From Parcubacteria group bacterium (GTDB lineage: Bacteria > Patescibacteriota > Patescibacteriia > UBA2169): 62,150 nt of DNA. The first letter of the stretch is position 1. Every line of letters begins with the position of its first letter. Positions 34,432 through 41,852 of this stretch are shown here, piece by piece. Where the stretch lies: positions 1 to 62,150 of the forward strand of contig JACOYR010000003.1 in NCBI GenBank assembly GCA_016181765.1, read 5' to 3'. The notes below the pieces were generated by a model that saw nothing but the letters and a program-made list of their open reading frames with translations, searched no databases and had not been told where the DNA came from. The position numbers were made by a program, and so were the translations under genes.

Positions 34432-36924
34432 ATGCAAAACCTTTTTTCATCCAAGTGCACCACGCATCTCAAGCAGGTGCTCTCAAAAGTCTCGGCAACA
34501 ACCGAGCCAATTTCCGTTGTGCATCTCCTGGACGCGCTCGCCGCGGAAAAAGGCAGCATTGCGGCAGAACTCCTGAACAAATCATTCAAACGCCAAAGCG
34601 AGAACAGCGGCCAAAGTGCGGCGGCCTCTTTGGAGAGCTCCCTAGAGTACCGCGGCCAAAAAAATAGCGCGCCCGTTGAACGCGCGGCACTCGCAACCAA
34701 AACGCACCTTTTGCCCGATGCTGTCACCCGCAGCCTGGTGAAAGCCGTGCAAATCAGCCACCAGCATGGGCACCGCTACATTGGCACCGAGCATCTCCTC
34801 TCAAGCATCATAGTACTTGGCCTTAAGGAAGCAAACCTTTGGCTTTTAGAGCGCAACATGCGCAAGGCGCTCTTGGAAAAAAATCTCCGCATCGTGCTGG
34901 AGAGCACGGCAAAATTTCCGGACCTCACGGCCGTGTTCAGGGATGAGGGGGAAGCCCCGGCGGTCGGGAGCGCCAAACCCACGGCGCTTGAGTACTTCGG
35001 GCGGGAACTCACGAGCCAGAGCGCGCAGAAAGACATTGACCCGCTCATTGGCCGCGAGCGCGAGATAACGCGGCTCGTGCACATTTTGTGCCGCCGCCAC
35101 AAGAACAACCCCCTGCTCCTGGGCGAAGCCGGCGTGGGAAAAACCGCCATTGTGGAAGGTTTGGCAAAACGCATTGCCGAGGGCGAAGTGCCCGCAGTGC
35201 TCGCCAATAAAAAAATCATAAGCCTGGACCTGGGGGCCATGGTTGCGGGAACCATGTACCGCGGCGAGTTTGAGGCGCGCTTGAAGCAGGCCATTGAAAC
35301 TGCGGAAAAAGACAAAAACGTCATACTCTTCATTGATGAAATACACACCGTCATCGGCGCGGGCGCCGCAATGGGCTCCCTGGACGCGGCGAATATGCTC
35401 AAGCCCGCGCTCGCGCGCGGCGCGCTCTCCGTGATCGGCGCAACCACGCTTGAGGAGTACAAAAAGCACATCCAGGGCGATAGCGCCCTGGAGCGCAGGC
35501 TCGCGCCCATTGCGGTGGATGAGCCGAGCCTTGCCGAAACGCGCGAGGTGCTCTTGGGCATCAAAAAAAATTACGAAACCTACCACAACGTGGATATCAG
35601 CATTGATGCCATTGACGCGGCCATTGAATTCTCCAACCGCTTCCTGCCGGACCGGCTGCAGCCCGATAAGTCCATTGATCTCGTGGATGAGGCCGCCTCA
35701 AGCGTAAAAGTTGAACGGACCGCAAACGCGGCCTGGAAAAAAGTCCGGCAATTGGAGCGCGAGCTTGTGGACATCCAGGAGCGCAAGAAAGCCGCCGTTT
35801 CCCGGGAGGACTACAGCGAAGCAATCAACGCCAAGCGCCGCGAAGCCGAGACCCAAGGAGCGCACCATGCGCTGCTTGCCGCTATGCGGGAGTCGTCCGG
35901 AGAGCGCATAACCGTTACGCGCGAGCATGTGGCAGGCGTGGTGAGCGCACTCGCGCACGTCCCGCTCGGTCTGCTTACCGAGGACGAGCGCGAAAAACTC
36001 CAGCGCCTGGAGGAAGATCTGGGAACAGTGATTGTGGGCCAGGACGAGGCGCTCGCCAAAATCGCAAGCCTCATCCGCCGCTCGCGCACCGGAGTCTCGG
36101 ACCCGAACCGCCCCGCCGCATCGCTCCTGTTTATGGGCCCGACCGGAGTCGGCAAAACCGAAACCGCGCGCCAGCTTGCAGCCGTGCTCTTCGGCTCATC
36201 CGGCCGCATGATCGGCCTGGACATGTCCGAGTACGCAGAGCCCTACAGCATCTCAAAACTCATCGGCTCTCCGGCCGGGTACGTGGGCTACCGGGACCAA
36301 AACGCGTTCTCGGACAAAGTCCGCGCCCAAGGGCACGCCGTGATCCTCTTGGACGAGATAGAAAAAGCGCACCCCGAAGTGCTGAACATGCTGCTGCAAA
36401 TCCTTGAGGAAGGCCAGCTGCGCGACGCAACCGGAAGGGCGGTGAATTTCAGGAACAGCATCATCATCATGACCTCAAACACGGGCCAGGAAGCGTTCAA
36501 CCAGGCGGCCCGGCTCGGATTCCACTCGGAACAGGCGCTTGAAGTGGACGAGGCTGAAGTGCGTGGAGAGTTGAAAGAGCGGTTCAGGCCCGAATTTTTG
36601 AACCGCATAGACGCAACCATCATCTTTAAGCCGCTCACGCGGGAGGTGTGCCGCGCCATCGTGGCACAGCACCTGGGCAAGCTCAACGAGCGGCTCGGCC
36701 GGGCGGGCGTCCGCGTGGAAGCGGATAGTGAAGCCATTGGGCATGTGGTGGCCAAAGGGTACCAGGCCGAAACCGGCGCGCGGGGCATACGCCGCTACTT
36801 CCAGGACCGCATTGAGGCTGAAATCGCGCGCCTCCTGCTCGCGCAAGCGCCAACGCCTAAAAGCCCGCGCAGTATTGTGATTGATGCATCAGACGATACG
36901 CTCATCTTTCGCTGGTCTGCTTGA
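34432..36924 (+). CDS. clpC: ClpC/ClpB-family AAA+ chaperone
   Basis: An 830-residue Hsp100 protein with a Clp N-terminal domain (TTHLKQVLSKVS, HRYIGTEHLLSSII), first AAA+ module with Walker A GEAGVGKTA at about residue 231 and Walker B VILFIDEIH, a short middle region with a UVR-like stretch (KKAAVSREDYSEAINAKRRE), and a second AAA+ module with GPTGVGKTE near residue 569 and AVILLDEIEKAHPEV. The short middle domain fits ClpC better than ClpB. It unfolds proteins, probably for ClpP (not in window). Start at 34432 fits the promoter. Confidence 0.93.
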   Translation: MQNLFSSKCTTHLKQVLSKVSATTEPISVVHLLDALAAEKGSIAAELLNKSFKRQSENSGQSAAASLESSLEYRGQKNSAPVERAALATKTHLLPDAVTRSLVKAVQISHQHGHRYIGTEHLLSSIIVLGLKEANLWLLERNMRKALLEKNLRIVLESTAKFPDLTAVFRDEGEAPAVGSAKPTALEYFGRELTSQSAQKDIDPLIGREREITRLVHILCRRHKNNPLLLGEAGVGKTAIVEGLAKRIAEGEVPAVLANKKIISLDLGAMVAGTMYRGEFEARLKQAIETAEKDKNVILFIDEIHTVIGAGAAMGSLDAANMLKPALARGALSVIGATTLEEYKKHIQGDSALERRLAPIAVDEPSLAETREVLLGIKKNYETYHNVDISIDAIDAAIEFSNRFLPDRLQPDKSIDLVDEAASSVKVERTANAAWKKVRQLERELVDIQERKKAAVSREDYSEAINAKRREAETQGAHHALLAAMRESSGERITVTREHVAGVVSALAHVPLGLLTEDEREKLQRLEEDLGTVIVGQDEALAKIASLIRRSRTGVSDPNRPAASLLFMGPTGVGKTETARQLAAVLFGSSGRMIGLDMSEYAEPYSISKLIGSPAGYVGYRDQNAFSDKVRAQGHAVILLDEIEKAHPEVLNMLLQILEEGQLRDATGRAVNFRNSIIIMTSNTGQEAFNQAARLGFHSEQALEVDEAEVRGELKERFRPEFLNRIDATIIFKPLTREVCRAIVAQHLGKLNERLGRAGVRVEADSEAIGHVVAKGYQAETGARGIRRYFQDRIEAEIARLLLAQAPTPKSPRSIVIDASDDTLIFRWSA

Positions 36925-37696
36925 TCTCCTGTTCCCCCTCGCCTGCCTCGCCTGCGCGGCCGAGGGCGCGTGGCTGTGCACTGCATGCGAGAATGGGATT
37001 CCGGCGATTCTTGCGAATCACTGCCCGTTCTGCGAAGCAAAAACCCCGTTCGGCAATGCGTGCCCAGGCTGCAGGCCGCGGCACGCGCTTGACGGGGCGA
37101 TTTCGTGCATTCCGTACGCGCACCCCACGGTCCAGTCCCTGATCCACGCGTGGAAGTACAACGGCGTGAGCGAGGTGACCGTGCATCTCGCTCGGTTTGT
37201 GGAGCGCTCTTTGGTGAAAGCCCGCCGAGCGGCCCTAGCCGCAGCAAAACAGTCCCTTGAAAGCGGCATGTCCGCGCAAGGCCTGCGCCGGCTCTCTGCC
37301 GCTCCTCCGCTCCTTGCGGGCGTTGATGTTCTTCTTCAGCCCATACCCTTGCACCCCAAGCGCGAAAAAGAGCGCGGGTTCAACCAGGCTCTACTCCTGG
37401 CGCGCGAGCTTGCGGGAACGGGCACAAACCGCGCCATGGGGAAACTTCTCGCCCGCGTAAAAAAGACGTCTGCCCAGGCCAAGCTTTCCGGGGTTGACCG
37501 GAGCACGAACATGGCGGGCGCATTTGCATTGGTTGCAAGCGAGTACCGCCGCGCAGCGGGAAAGCACGTGGTGGTGGTTGATGATGTGATCACCACCGGC
37601 AGAACCATGGAGGAAGCGGCCCGGCTCCTCAAAAACGCGGGCGCCGCATCCGTGTGGGGGCTGACTGTCGCCTATGGCCATCCGGTGCATGCGTAG
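36881..37696 (+). CDS. comF: ComF-family phosphoribosyltransferase
   Basis: A 271-residue protein: Cys-rich N-terminus (LACLACAAEG, CTACENG, CPFCEAK, CPGCRPR) forming a zinc region, then a phosphoribosyltransferase core with PIPLHPKREKERGFNQ and the PRPP loop VVVVDDVITTGRTMEEA. ComF proteins assist DNA uptake in naturally competent bacteria, which fits a pilus-bearing cell. It overlaps the clpC end by 44 bases; ATG at 36884 is an equal alternative. A loop of about 30 residues near position 110-140 is longer than usual. Confidence 0.88.
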   Translation: MMHQTIRSSFAGLLDLLFPLACLACAAEGAWLCTACENGIPAILANHCPFCEAKTPFGNACPGCRPRHALDGAISCIPYAHPTVQSLIHAWKYNGVSEVTVHLARFVERSLVKARRAALAAAKQSLESGMSAQGLRRLSAAPPLLAGVDVLLQPIPLHPKREKERGFNQALLLARELAGTGTNRAMGKLLARVKKTSAQAKLSGVDRSTNMAGAFALVASEYRRAAGKHVVVVDDVITTGRTMEEAARLLKNAGAASVWGLTVAYGHPVHA

Positions 37697-37698
37697 CC

Positions 37699-37740
37699 TT
37701 TACAAAACGGTGGCTTTTAGCTATGGTGATAGTGCATAAT
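37699..37740 (+). promoter_or_regulatory. Candidate promoter of tRNA-Ser
   Basis: TTTACA (37699-37704) with TATGGT 17 bases later (37722-37727), or the CATAAT at 37735-37740, lies about 45-60 bases ahead of the tRNA. Confidence 0.4.
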
Positions 37741-37783
37741 AGAGAGGAAGAGCCAAACGGAAACTACTGTGCGGCTATCACGC

Positions 37784-37875
37784 GGAGAGGTGCCAGAGAG
37801 GCCGAATGGAGCGCACTGCTAATGCGTTGACCCCTTTACCGGGGTCCCAGGGTTCGAATCCCTGCCTCTCCGCCA
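37784..37875 (+). tRNA. serX: tRNA-Ser(GCU)
   Basis: GGAGAGG (37784-37790) pairs with CCTCTCC (37865-37871), followed by G and an encoded CCA (37873-37875). The anticodon loop CTGCTAA gives anticodon GCU, reading AGC/AGU. A long variable arm with GACCCC/GGGGTC and the T-loop TTCGAAT are typical of tRNA-Ser. Confidence 0.95.
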
Positions 37876-37895
37876 GCATTTCATAAATTAATCAT

Positions 37896-38267
37896 ATGCC
37901 AGAAATAGCATCAGACGAAGAAATTAATGCGCTCGTGGACGAAATTGAAAAAGAACAAAGCGCGCTTTCGGACGAGAAACCAGAATCAGCCGAAACTTCT
38001 GATGTGCTTAGCGAGCAGGAAATCAACGACCTTCTGGATGATGTGGAACAACAGGACAAAACCCGCCAGCTCACGCCGGAGCGCGTGGCAAAAGCATGGG
38101 AACAGCTTGAAGACGGAGACCGCGCGTTTATTCTCACTGCGAGCGATGAAAAATTTTGGCCTATTATAGAAAAATTCAAACCAAAAAGCGAAAAAGCAAA
38201 AATCATGTCAGCCCTGCGAAAACTCACGCAGGCCAATGACCCGCGCGCATCAAACATAGCGCGTTAA
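37896..38267 (+). CDS. Small acidic protein with tandem FliM-N-like motifs
   Basis: A 123-residue, strongly acidic protein not recognised as a whole. Two copies of a short motif appear: SDEEINALVDEI (residues 6-17) and LSEQEINDLLDDV (37-49), both like the LSQxEIDALL peptide at the N-terminus of FliM and FliN. A small helical domain follows (TPERVAKAWEQLEDGDRAFI to IMSALRKLTQAN). No flagellar genes are seen. Four bases from the next gene, so the two are likely an operon, perhaps read through from tRNA-Ser. Confidence 0.7.
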   Translation: MPEIASDEEINALVDEIEKEQSALSDEKPESAETSDVLSEQEINDLLDDVEQQDKTRQLTPERVAKAWEQLEDGDRAFILTASDEKFWPIIEKFKPKSEKAKIMSALRKLTQANDPRASNIAR

Positions 38268-38270
38268 ACC

Positions 38271-38750
38271 ATGCAAGAAACACAAACACAAACAATATCC
38301 TGGAACGTCCCGGAGTACCGCGAGCACGCGCGCGGCAAACGCTGGTACATGGTAGCCGCGGGCGCAAGCGCACTCCTCCTCCTCTACTCCGTGCTCACCG
38401 CGAATTTCCTGTTTGCCATCATCCTGGTCCTCGCCATCCTGATTATGGCCGCGCACGACCGCAAAGCCGCGCCGGAAGTAACCTTTGAAATCGCGGAAAA
38501 CGGCATCAATGTAGGCGCTGCGCACTACTCCTATAACCGGTTCAAGAACTTCTGGATGTACTATGAGCCCGGCGAGGCAAAGACCCTTTTCTTTGAGTTC
38601 AAGAGCGGCATCCGGCCGCGGCTCGCAATCCCGCTGCAAAACAAAAACCCGCTCAAAGTCCGTTCAATCCTGCTCGTACACCTGCCCGAAGACGTTCTCC
38701 GCGAAGACGAGCCGCTCTCCGAACAGCTGATACGGTTGCTGAAACTATAA
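38271..38750 (+). CDS. Hypothetical membrane protein with two helices
   Basis: A 159-residue protein with an aromatic N-terminus (SWNVPEYREHARGKRWYM), two adjacent membrane helices (residues about 27-60) and a cytosolic beta-rich domain (VTFEIAENGINVGAAHYSY, FWMYYEPGEAKTLFFEF) with a pleckstrin-like strand order, as in YcxB/DUF5673-like proteins. Function unknown. The gene is three bases after the preceding acidic-protein gene. Confidence 0.75.
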   Translation: MQETQTQTISWNVPEYREHARGKRWYMVAAGASALLLLYSVLTANFLFAIILVLAILIMAAHDRKAAPEVTFEIAENGINVGAAHYSYNRFKNFWMYYEPGEAKTLFFEFKSGIRPRLAIPLQNKNPLKVRSILLVHLPEDVLREDEPLSEQLIRLLKL

Positions 38751-38772
38751 TTGCCTTTTGCGACTACGACGC

Positions 38773-38847
38773 GCCCTCGTCGTTCAATGGATAGGACGCA
38801 AGATTGCGGATCTTGCAATGTAGGTTCAATTCCTGCCGAGGGCACCA
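38773..38847 (+). tRNA. argQ-like: tRNA-Arg(GCG)
   Basis: GCCCTCG (38773-38779) pairs with CGAGGGC (38837-38843), followed by A and encoded CCA (38845-38847). Anticodon stem CAAGA/TCTTG encloses loop TTGCGGA, giving anticodon GCG (38806-38808) for CGC and CGU. The T-loop is TTCAATT. The D-stem GTTC/GGAC includes a T-G pair. Most bacteria use ACG (edited to ICG) for these codons. Confidence 0.9.
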
Positions 38848-38867
38848 CGGGTCACGCAAAGAATACA

Positions 38868-40937
38868 ATGAGTGTGCACCTCTCAACTCCCATCTCTTCT
38901 CTCACGCGGGTGGGAGCCGTTACCGCGACCCGGCTCGCCCGGCTTGACATTGGGTCGGTGTTGGATTTGCTTCAGCACTACCCCACGCGCTATGAGGACT
39001 ACAGCGCGCGGCTTTCCACGGCCGAGCTTTCTGAAGGCGCGCAGGGAACGCTGTACGGGACAGTTGCGCGCATAGAGAGCAAAAAAACGAAGCGCTTGCG
39101 GATGCAGATCACCGAAGCCGAGATTGATGACGGGAACGGAACCTTGAGAGTCGTGTGGTTCAACTCTCCCTACATCACCCAAACAATCAAGGAGAACGAC
39201 CGAATCGCCATTGCCGGAACCGTTGAGGCTGACTTTTCGGGCTGGGTCATGAAAAATCCGCAGTTTGAAAAGGTTGACAACCAAAAAGCAGCGGTGCACA
39301 CATCCCGGCTCGTGCCCATTTACCCGCTGACCGCGGGCTTAACCCAAAAGCAAGTCAGGTTTTTGGTGAGCCAGGCCCTGGAAGCGGCCAAAGAAATGCC
39401 GGATGTTCTGCCGCACGCTGTCAGCGAACAGGAAAAACTGGTTGGCAAGCGCGAGGCGATCATCAACATCCACCTGCCGGAACATGCCGGCGCATACCTT
39501 GCCGCCCGCACGAGGCTCGCGTTTGAAGAGCTTTTCATTATACAGCTTTTGACGGAACGCTCCCGCAGTGAACTCGCCCAAGCGCGCGCCCCGAAAATTC
39601 CTTTCAACGAGAAAGCGACAAAGGAACTGGTCGCCTCGCTCCCGTTTGAACTCACCCGCGACCAGCGCAAAGCAGCCTGGAAAATCCTGCAGGACATGGA
39701 AAAAGGCGCCCCAATGAACCGGCTCCTTCAGGGCGAAGTCGGCAGCGGCAAAACCGTTGTTGCGGCCATTGCGGCGCTGAACGCGGCTTCTTCGGGCTTC
39801 CAGACCAGCCTCATGGCGCCAACCGAAATTCTTGCGCTCCAGCACTTCCAGACTGTTTCCAGGCTGTTTCCGAAACACGTGGTTGCGCTTTTGACCAATA
39901 AGCGCCACCGGCTCTCAACCGACCGCGCCGCGACCCAAACTGGCATTAAAAAAATGATTTCAGACGGCCTGGTTGCCATAACCATTGGCACGCATGCCAT
40001 CATCCAAAAAGACGTTTCTTTCAACGCGCTCGGACTGGTGATCATAGACGAACAGCACCGCTTCGGCGTAGAGCAGCGAAAACAGCTGAAAGACAAGACC
40101 GCCGGCGATGTGCCGCACTTGTTGTCCATGACCGCAACCCCCATCCCCCGCACCCTTGCGCTGACCTTGTACGGGGACTTGGACATCACCACCATCCGGC
40201 ACATGCCTGTCGGACGGAAACCAATCGCCACGCGCGTTGTTGATGAAGAGCATCGGCCAAAAGCATACCAGTTCATCAAACAGCACATCGCTAACGGCGA
40301 GCAGGCGTTTGTCATCTGCCCGCTGATAGAAGAATCAGACGCGCTCGGCGTTGCGTCCGCAACCGATGTATACGGCAAGCTCCGCAAAAATGCTCTGAAA
40401 GATACGCCCATCGGGCTCTTGCACGGCAAACTCGCAAGCGCGGAAAAAGAACGGGTCATGGATGCGTTCAGATCCGGAGCGCTTTCCGTGCTGGTCGCAA
40501 CCGCAGTGGTTGAGGTTGGCGTTGACGTGCCCAATGCTTCCATTATGGTGATTGAGGGCGCGGATAGGTTCGGGCTCTCGCAGCTGCACCAGTTCCGCGG
40601 CAGGGTGGGCAGGGGAGAGCGCCAGTCCTACTGTTTTTTGTTCAGTGATTCGGAGTCGCCGGAAACAAAAAAGCGCCTGCAGAAGTTTGTGCAGGCCCGC
40701 GATGGGTTTGAAATCGCGGAGCTTGACCTCCAGTTGCGCGGGCCGGGAACGCGCTATGGCACCGAGCAGTCCGGCAGGTTCACTGATTTGAAAATCGCAA
40801 CGCTCGCGGACAGCGGGCTTTTGGAGCGCACCCGCGAGGCAGCCAAAAAACTGCTTGCGGACGACCCCGCGCTTAAACGCCACCCCCTGCTTGCTGCAGA
40901 GCTTCTCCGCCAATCCCGGGAGCTGCATTTTGAATGA
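38868..40937 (+). CDS. recG: ATP-dependent DNA helicase RecG
   Basis: A 689-residue fork-reversal helicase. N-terminal wedge/OB domain (LGSVLDLL-type HYPTRYEDY, VWFNSPYI), then helicase motifs: Walker A GEVGSGKTVVA near residue 289, DEQH box IIDEQHRFGV near 391, motif III MTATPIPRT, motif VI QFRGRVGRG, and the RecG-specific C-terminal block LQLRGPGTRYGTEQSG. Start ATG at 38868 is 21 bases after the tRNA-Arg CCA end; a longer frame from 38751 would include the tRNA and is rejected. The tRNA and recG may share a transcript. Confidence 0.95.
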   Translation: MSVHLSTPISSLTRVGAVTATRLARLDIGSVLDLLQHYPTRYEDYSARLSTAELSEGAQGTLYGTVARIESKKTKRLRMQITEAEIDDGNGTLRVVWFNSPYITQTIKENDRIAIAGTVEADFSGWVMKNPQFEKVDNQKAAVHTSRLVPIYPLTAGLTQKQVRFLVSQALEAAKEMPDVLPHAVSEQEKLVGKREAIINIHLPEHAGAYLAARTRLAFEELFIIQLLTERSRSELAQARAPKIPFNEKATKELVASLPFELTRDQRKAAWKILQDMEKGAPMNRLLQGEVGSGKTVVAAIAALNAASSGFQTSLMAPTEILALQHFQTVSRLFPKHVVALLTNKRHRLSTDRAATQTGIKKMISDGLVAITIGTHAIIQKDVSFNALGLVIIDEQHRFGVEQRKQLKDKTAGDVPHLLSMTATPIPRTLALTLYGDLDITTIRHMPVGRKPIATRVVDEEHRPKAYQFIKQHIANGEQAFVICPLIEESDALGVASATDVYGKLRKNALKDTPIGLLHGKLASAEKERVMDAFRSGALSVLVATAVVEVGVDVPNASIMVIEGADRFGLSQLHQFRGRVGRGERQSYCFLFSDSESPETKKRLQKFVQARDGFEIAELDLQLRGPGTRYGTEQSGRFTDLKIATLADSGLLERTREAAKKLLADDPALKRHPLLAAELLRQSRELHFE

Positions 40938-41195
40938 CAATATGGACAACTCTTGACGTATCAACCAAACCATGTTTTTATAGTGATATCCCAACACGTA
41001 CGCGCGGGTAGGCCCGCAGCAGTGGGCAATCGCATCATCTCCCTCTTTCGTCTTTGGCCAAAATCCAATGGATGAGACGCTTAGGCGGATATGAACGGTT
41101 CCGGCCAGTACGGCTTCTGCTCCCCCTGGAGTTGTGCTGGCCGGCTACCCCTATGACTTTGTACACTCATATTGAACCTTGATATATCCTAAACT
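40938..41195 (+). ncRNA. Structured intergenic region, possible small RNA
   Basis: No gene is seen in this part. TTGACG near 40958 and TATAGT near 40978-40983 form a possible (long-spaced) promoter. Downstream, GCGGG/CCCGC (41004-41017), TTGG/CCAA (about 41055-41071) and a strong CCGGCCAG/CTGGCCGG stem (41101-41108 with 41137-41144), with inner CTCC/GGAG, form hairpins. GGGTAG (41006-41011) is complementary to CTACCC (41145-41150), enclosing the block. It does not match tmRNA, RNase P, SRP or 6S signatures I know. Confidence 0.4.
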
Positions 41196-41198
41196 TCG

Positions 41199-41300
41199 CG
41201 CGCAGATAAGGAGGCAACGCGCGCCGGAGGCGCTCCATCTATCGTACACTTCTGCCGCGGGGAGGCGGCAGAAGTTCCGTCAACCGCTACTCATGAGATA
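41199..41300 (+). promoter_or_regulatory. Hairpin-rich 5' leader of the gene at 41319
   Basis: The leader holds GCGCGC stems around an AGATAAGGAGGCAAC loop (about 41199-41226) and an 11-bp hairpin ACTTCTGCCGC/GCGGCAGAAGT around 41249-41276. A possible promoter, TTGTAC-18-TATATC, lies just upstream (about 41159-41188). This may be a regulatory leader; no known riboswitch is recognised. Confidence 0.4.
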
Positions 41301-41318
41301 TTGGGGGGAGAGAGTAGT

Positions 41319-41726
41319 ATGGCCTTGTATCGTTCCAGAGTGGCAACTCACATGTCTTCTCCTGCAGCTGCCCCCGCAGAACAGCTGCAGGTAGATCTGA
41401 AAACCGGAGCTATCATGCGGTCCGTGACTCGTACCGACTTCCTGGCAAGCGCCCGCGGGCATCACCGCTACCCGGAGCTGCATGCCATGATGGTCCCGCT
41501 GAAGCGTCCTGTCCGCGCGGAACTCATCAATGCTGACCACCCAGTAACCATCGTAGGGGTCGTCAAGCAACGCTCCGTGGTTTTCGTTCTCGCCGGGGAT
41601 GGCAGATCTCCGATCCCAATCGGGAGCGACAACATCAAGGACCCCGTGGTGCGGGTCCGGCTCTTGATGGGCAGCACAAGCAACGGGAAGCCCGCGAGGA
41701 TCGCAGTCCCCACGGGCAACGTCTAG
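41319..41726 (+). CDS. Hypothetical small protein with strong ribosome-binding site
   Basis: A 135-residue protein not recognised. The start is set by GGGGGGAGAGAG (41303-41314) a few bases ahead of the ATG, an unusually strong Shine-Dalgarno region for this window. It has a Ser/Ala/Pro-rich N-terminus, then alternating strands (VRAELINADHPVTIVGVVKQ, RSVVFVLAGDGRSPIPIG, VVRVRLLMGSTSNGK) that suggest a small beta-barrel. No signal peptide or membrane helix. Flanked by structured leader and trailer, so expression looks specially controlled. Confidence 0.65.
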   Translation: MALYRSRVATHMSSPAAAPAEQLQVDLKTGAIMRSVTRTDFLASARGHHRYPELHAMMVPLKRPVRAELINADHPVTIVGVVKQRSVVFVLAGDGRSPIPIGSDNIKDPVVRVRLLMGSTSNGKPARIAVPTGNV

Positions 41727-41748
41727 CAGCGCGCTGCGTTCAAAAAAT

Positions 41749-41790
41749 GAGGCGGATGCAGGCACAGCTCACACTGTCCTGCTCCGCCTC
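41749..41790 (+). promoter_or_regulatory. Long trailer hairpin of the gene at 41319
   Basis: GAGGCGGA (41749-41756), GCAGG (41758-41762) and ACAG (41764-41767) pair in order with CTGT (41774-41777), CCTGC (41778-41782) and TCCGCCTC (41783-41790), leaving two single bulges and a six-base loop. No T-tract follows, so it is more likely an mRNA-stabilising or processing structure than a terminator. Confidence 0.6.
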
Positions 41791-41800
41791 CCCATTTCCC

Positions 41801-41852
41801 AACATTCACATCAAAGTGAATGTTTCCTCAAGCGCAGTTCAGCGCTTTTTTT
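41801..41852 (+). terminator. Hairpin and intrinsic terminator after the gene at 41319
   Basis: AACATTCAC/GTGAATGTT (41801-41809, 41816-41824) is a perfect 9-bp hairpin. It is followed by AAGCGC/GCGCTT (41830-41835, 41842-41847) running into seven T residues, a standard intrinsic terminator that overlaps the end of convergent radA. Confidence 0.8.

Noticed and set aside
38751-38867. A 39-residue N-terminal extension of RecG
   Set aside because: It would translate through the tRNA-Arg gene; the ATG at 38868 begins the recognised RecG sequence.
41280-41765. A 161-codon minus-strand frame opposite the gene at 41319
   Set aside because: The plus-strand gene has a Shine-Dalgarno site and terminator; the minus frame has none and covers the plus-strand leader and trailer hairpins.
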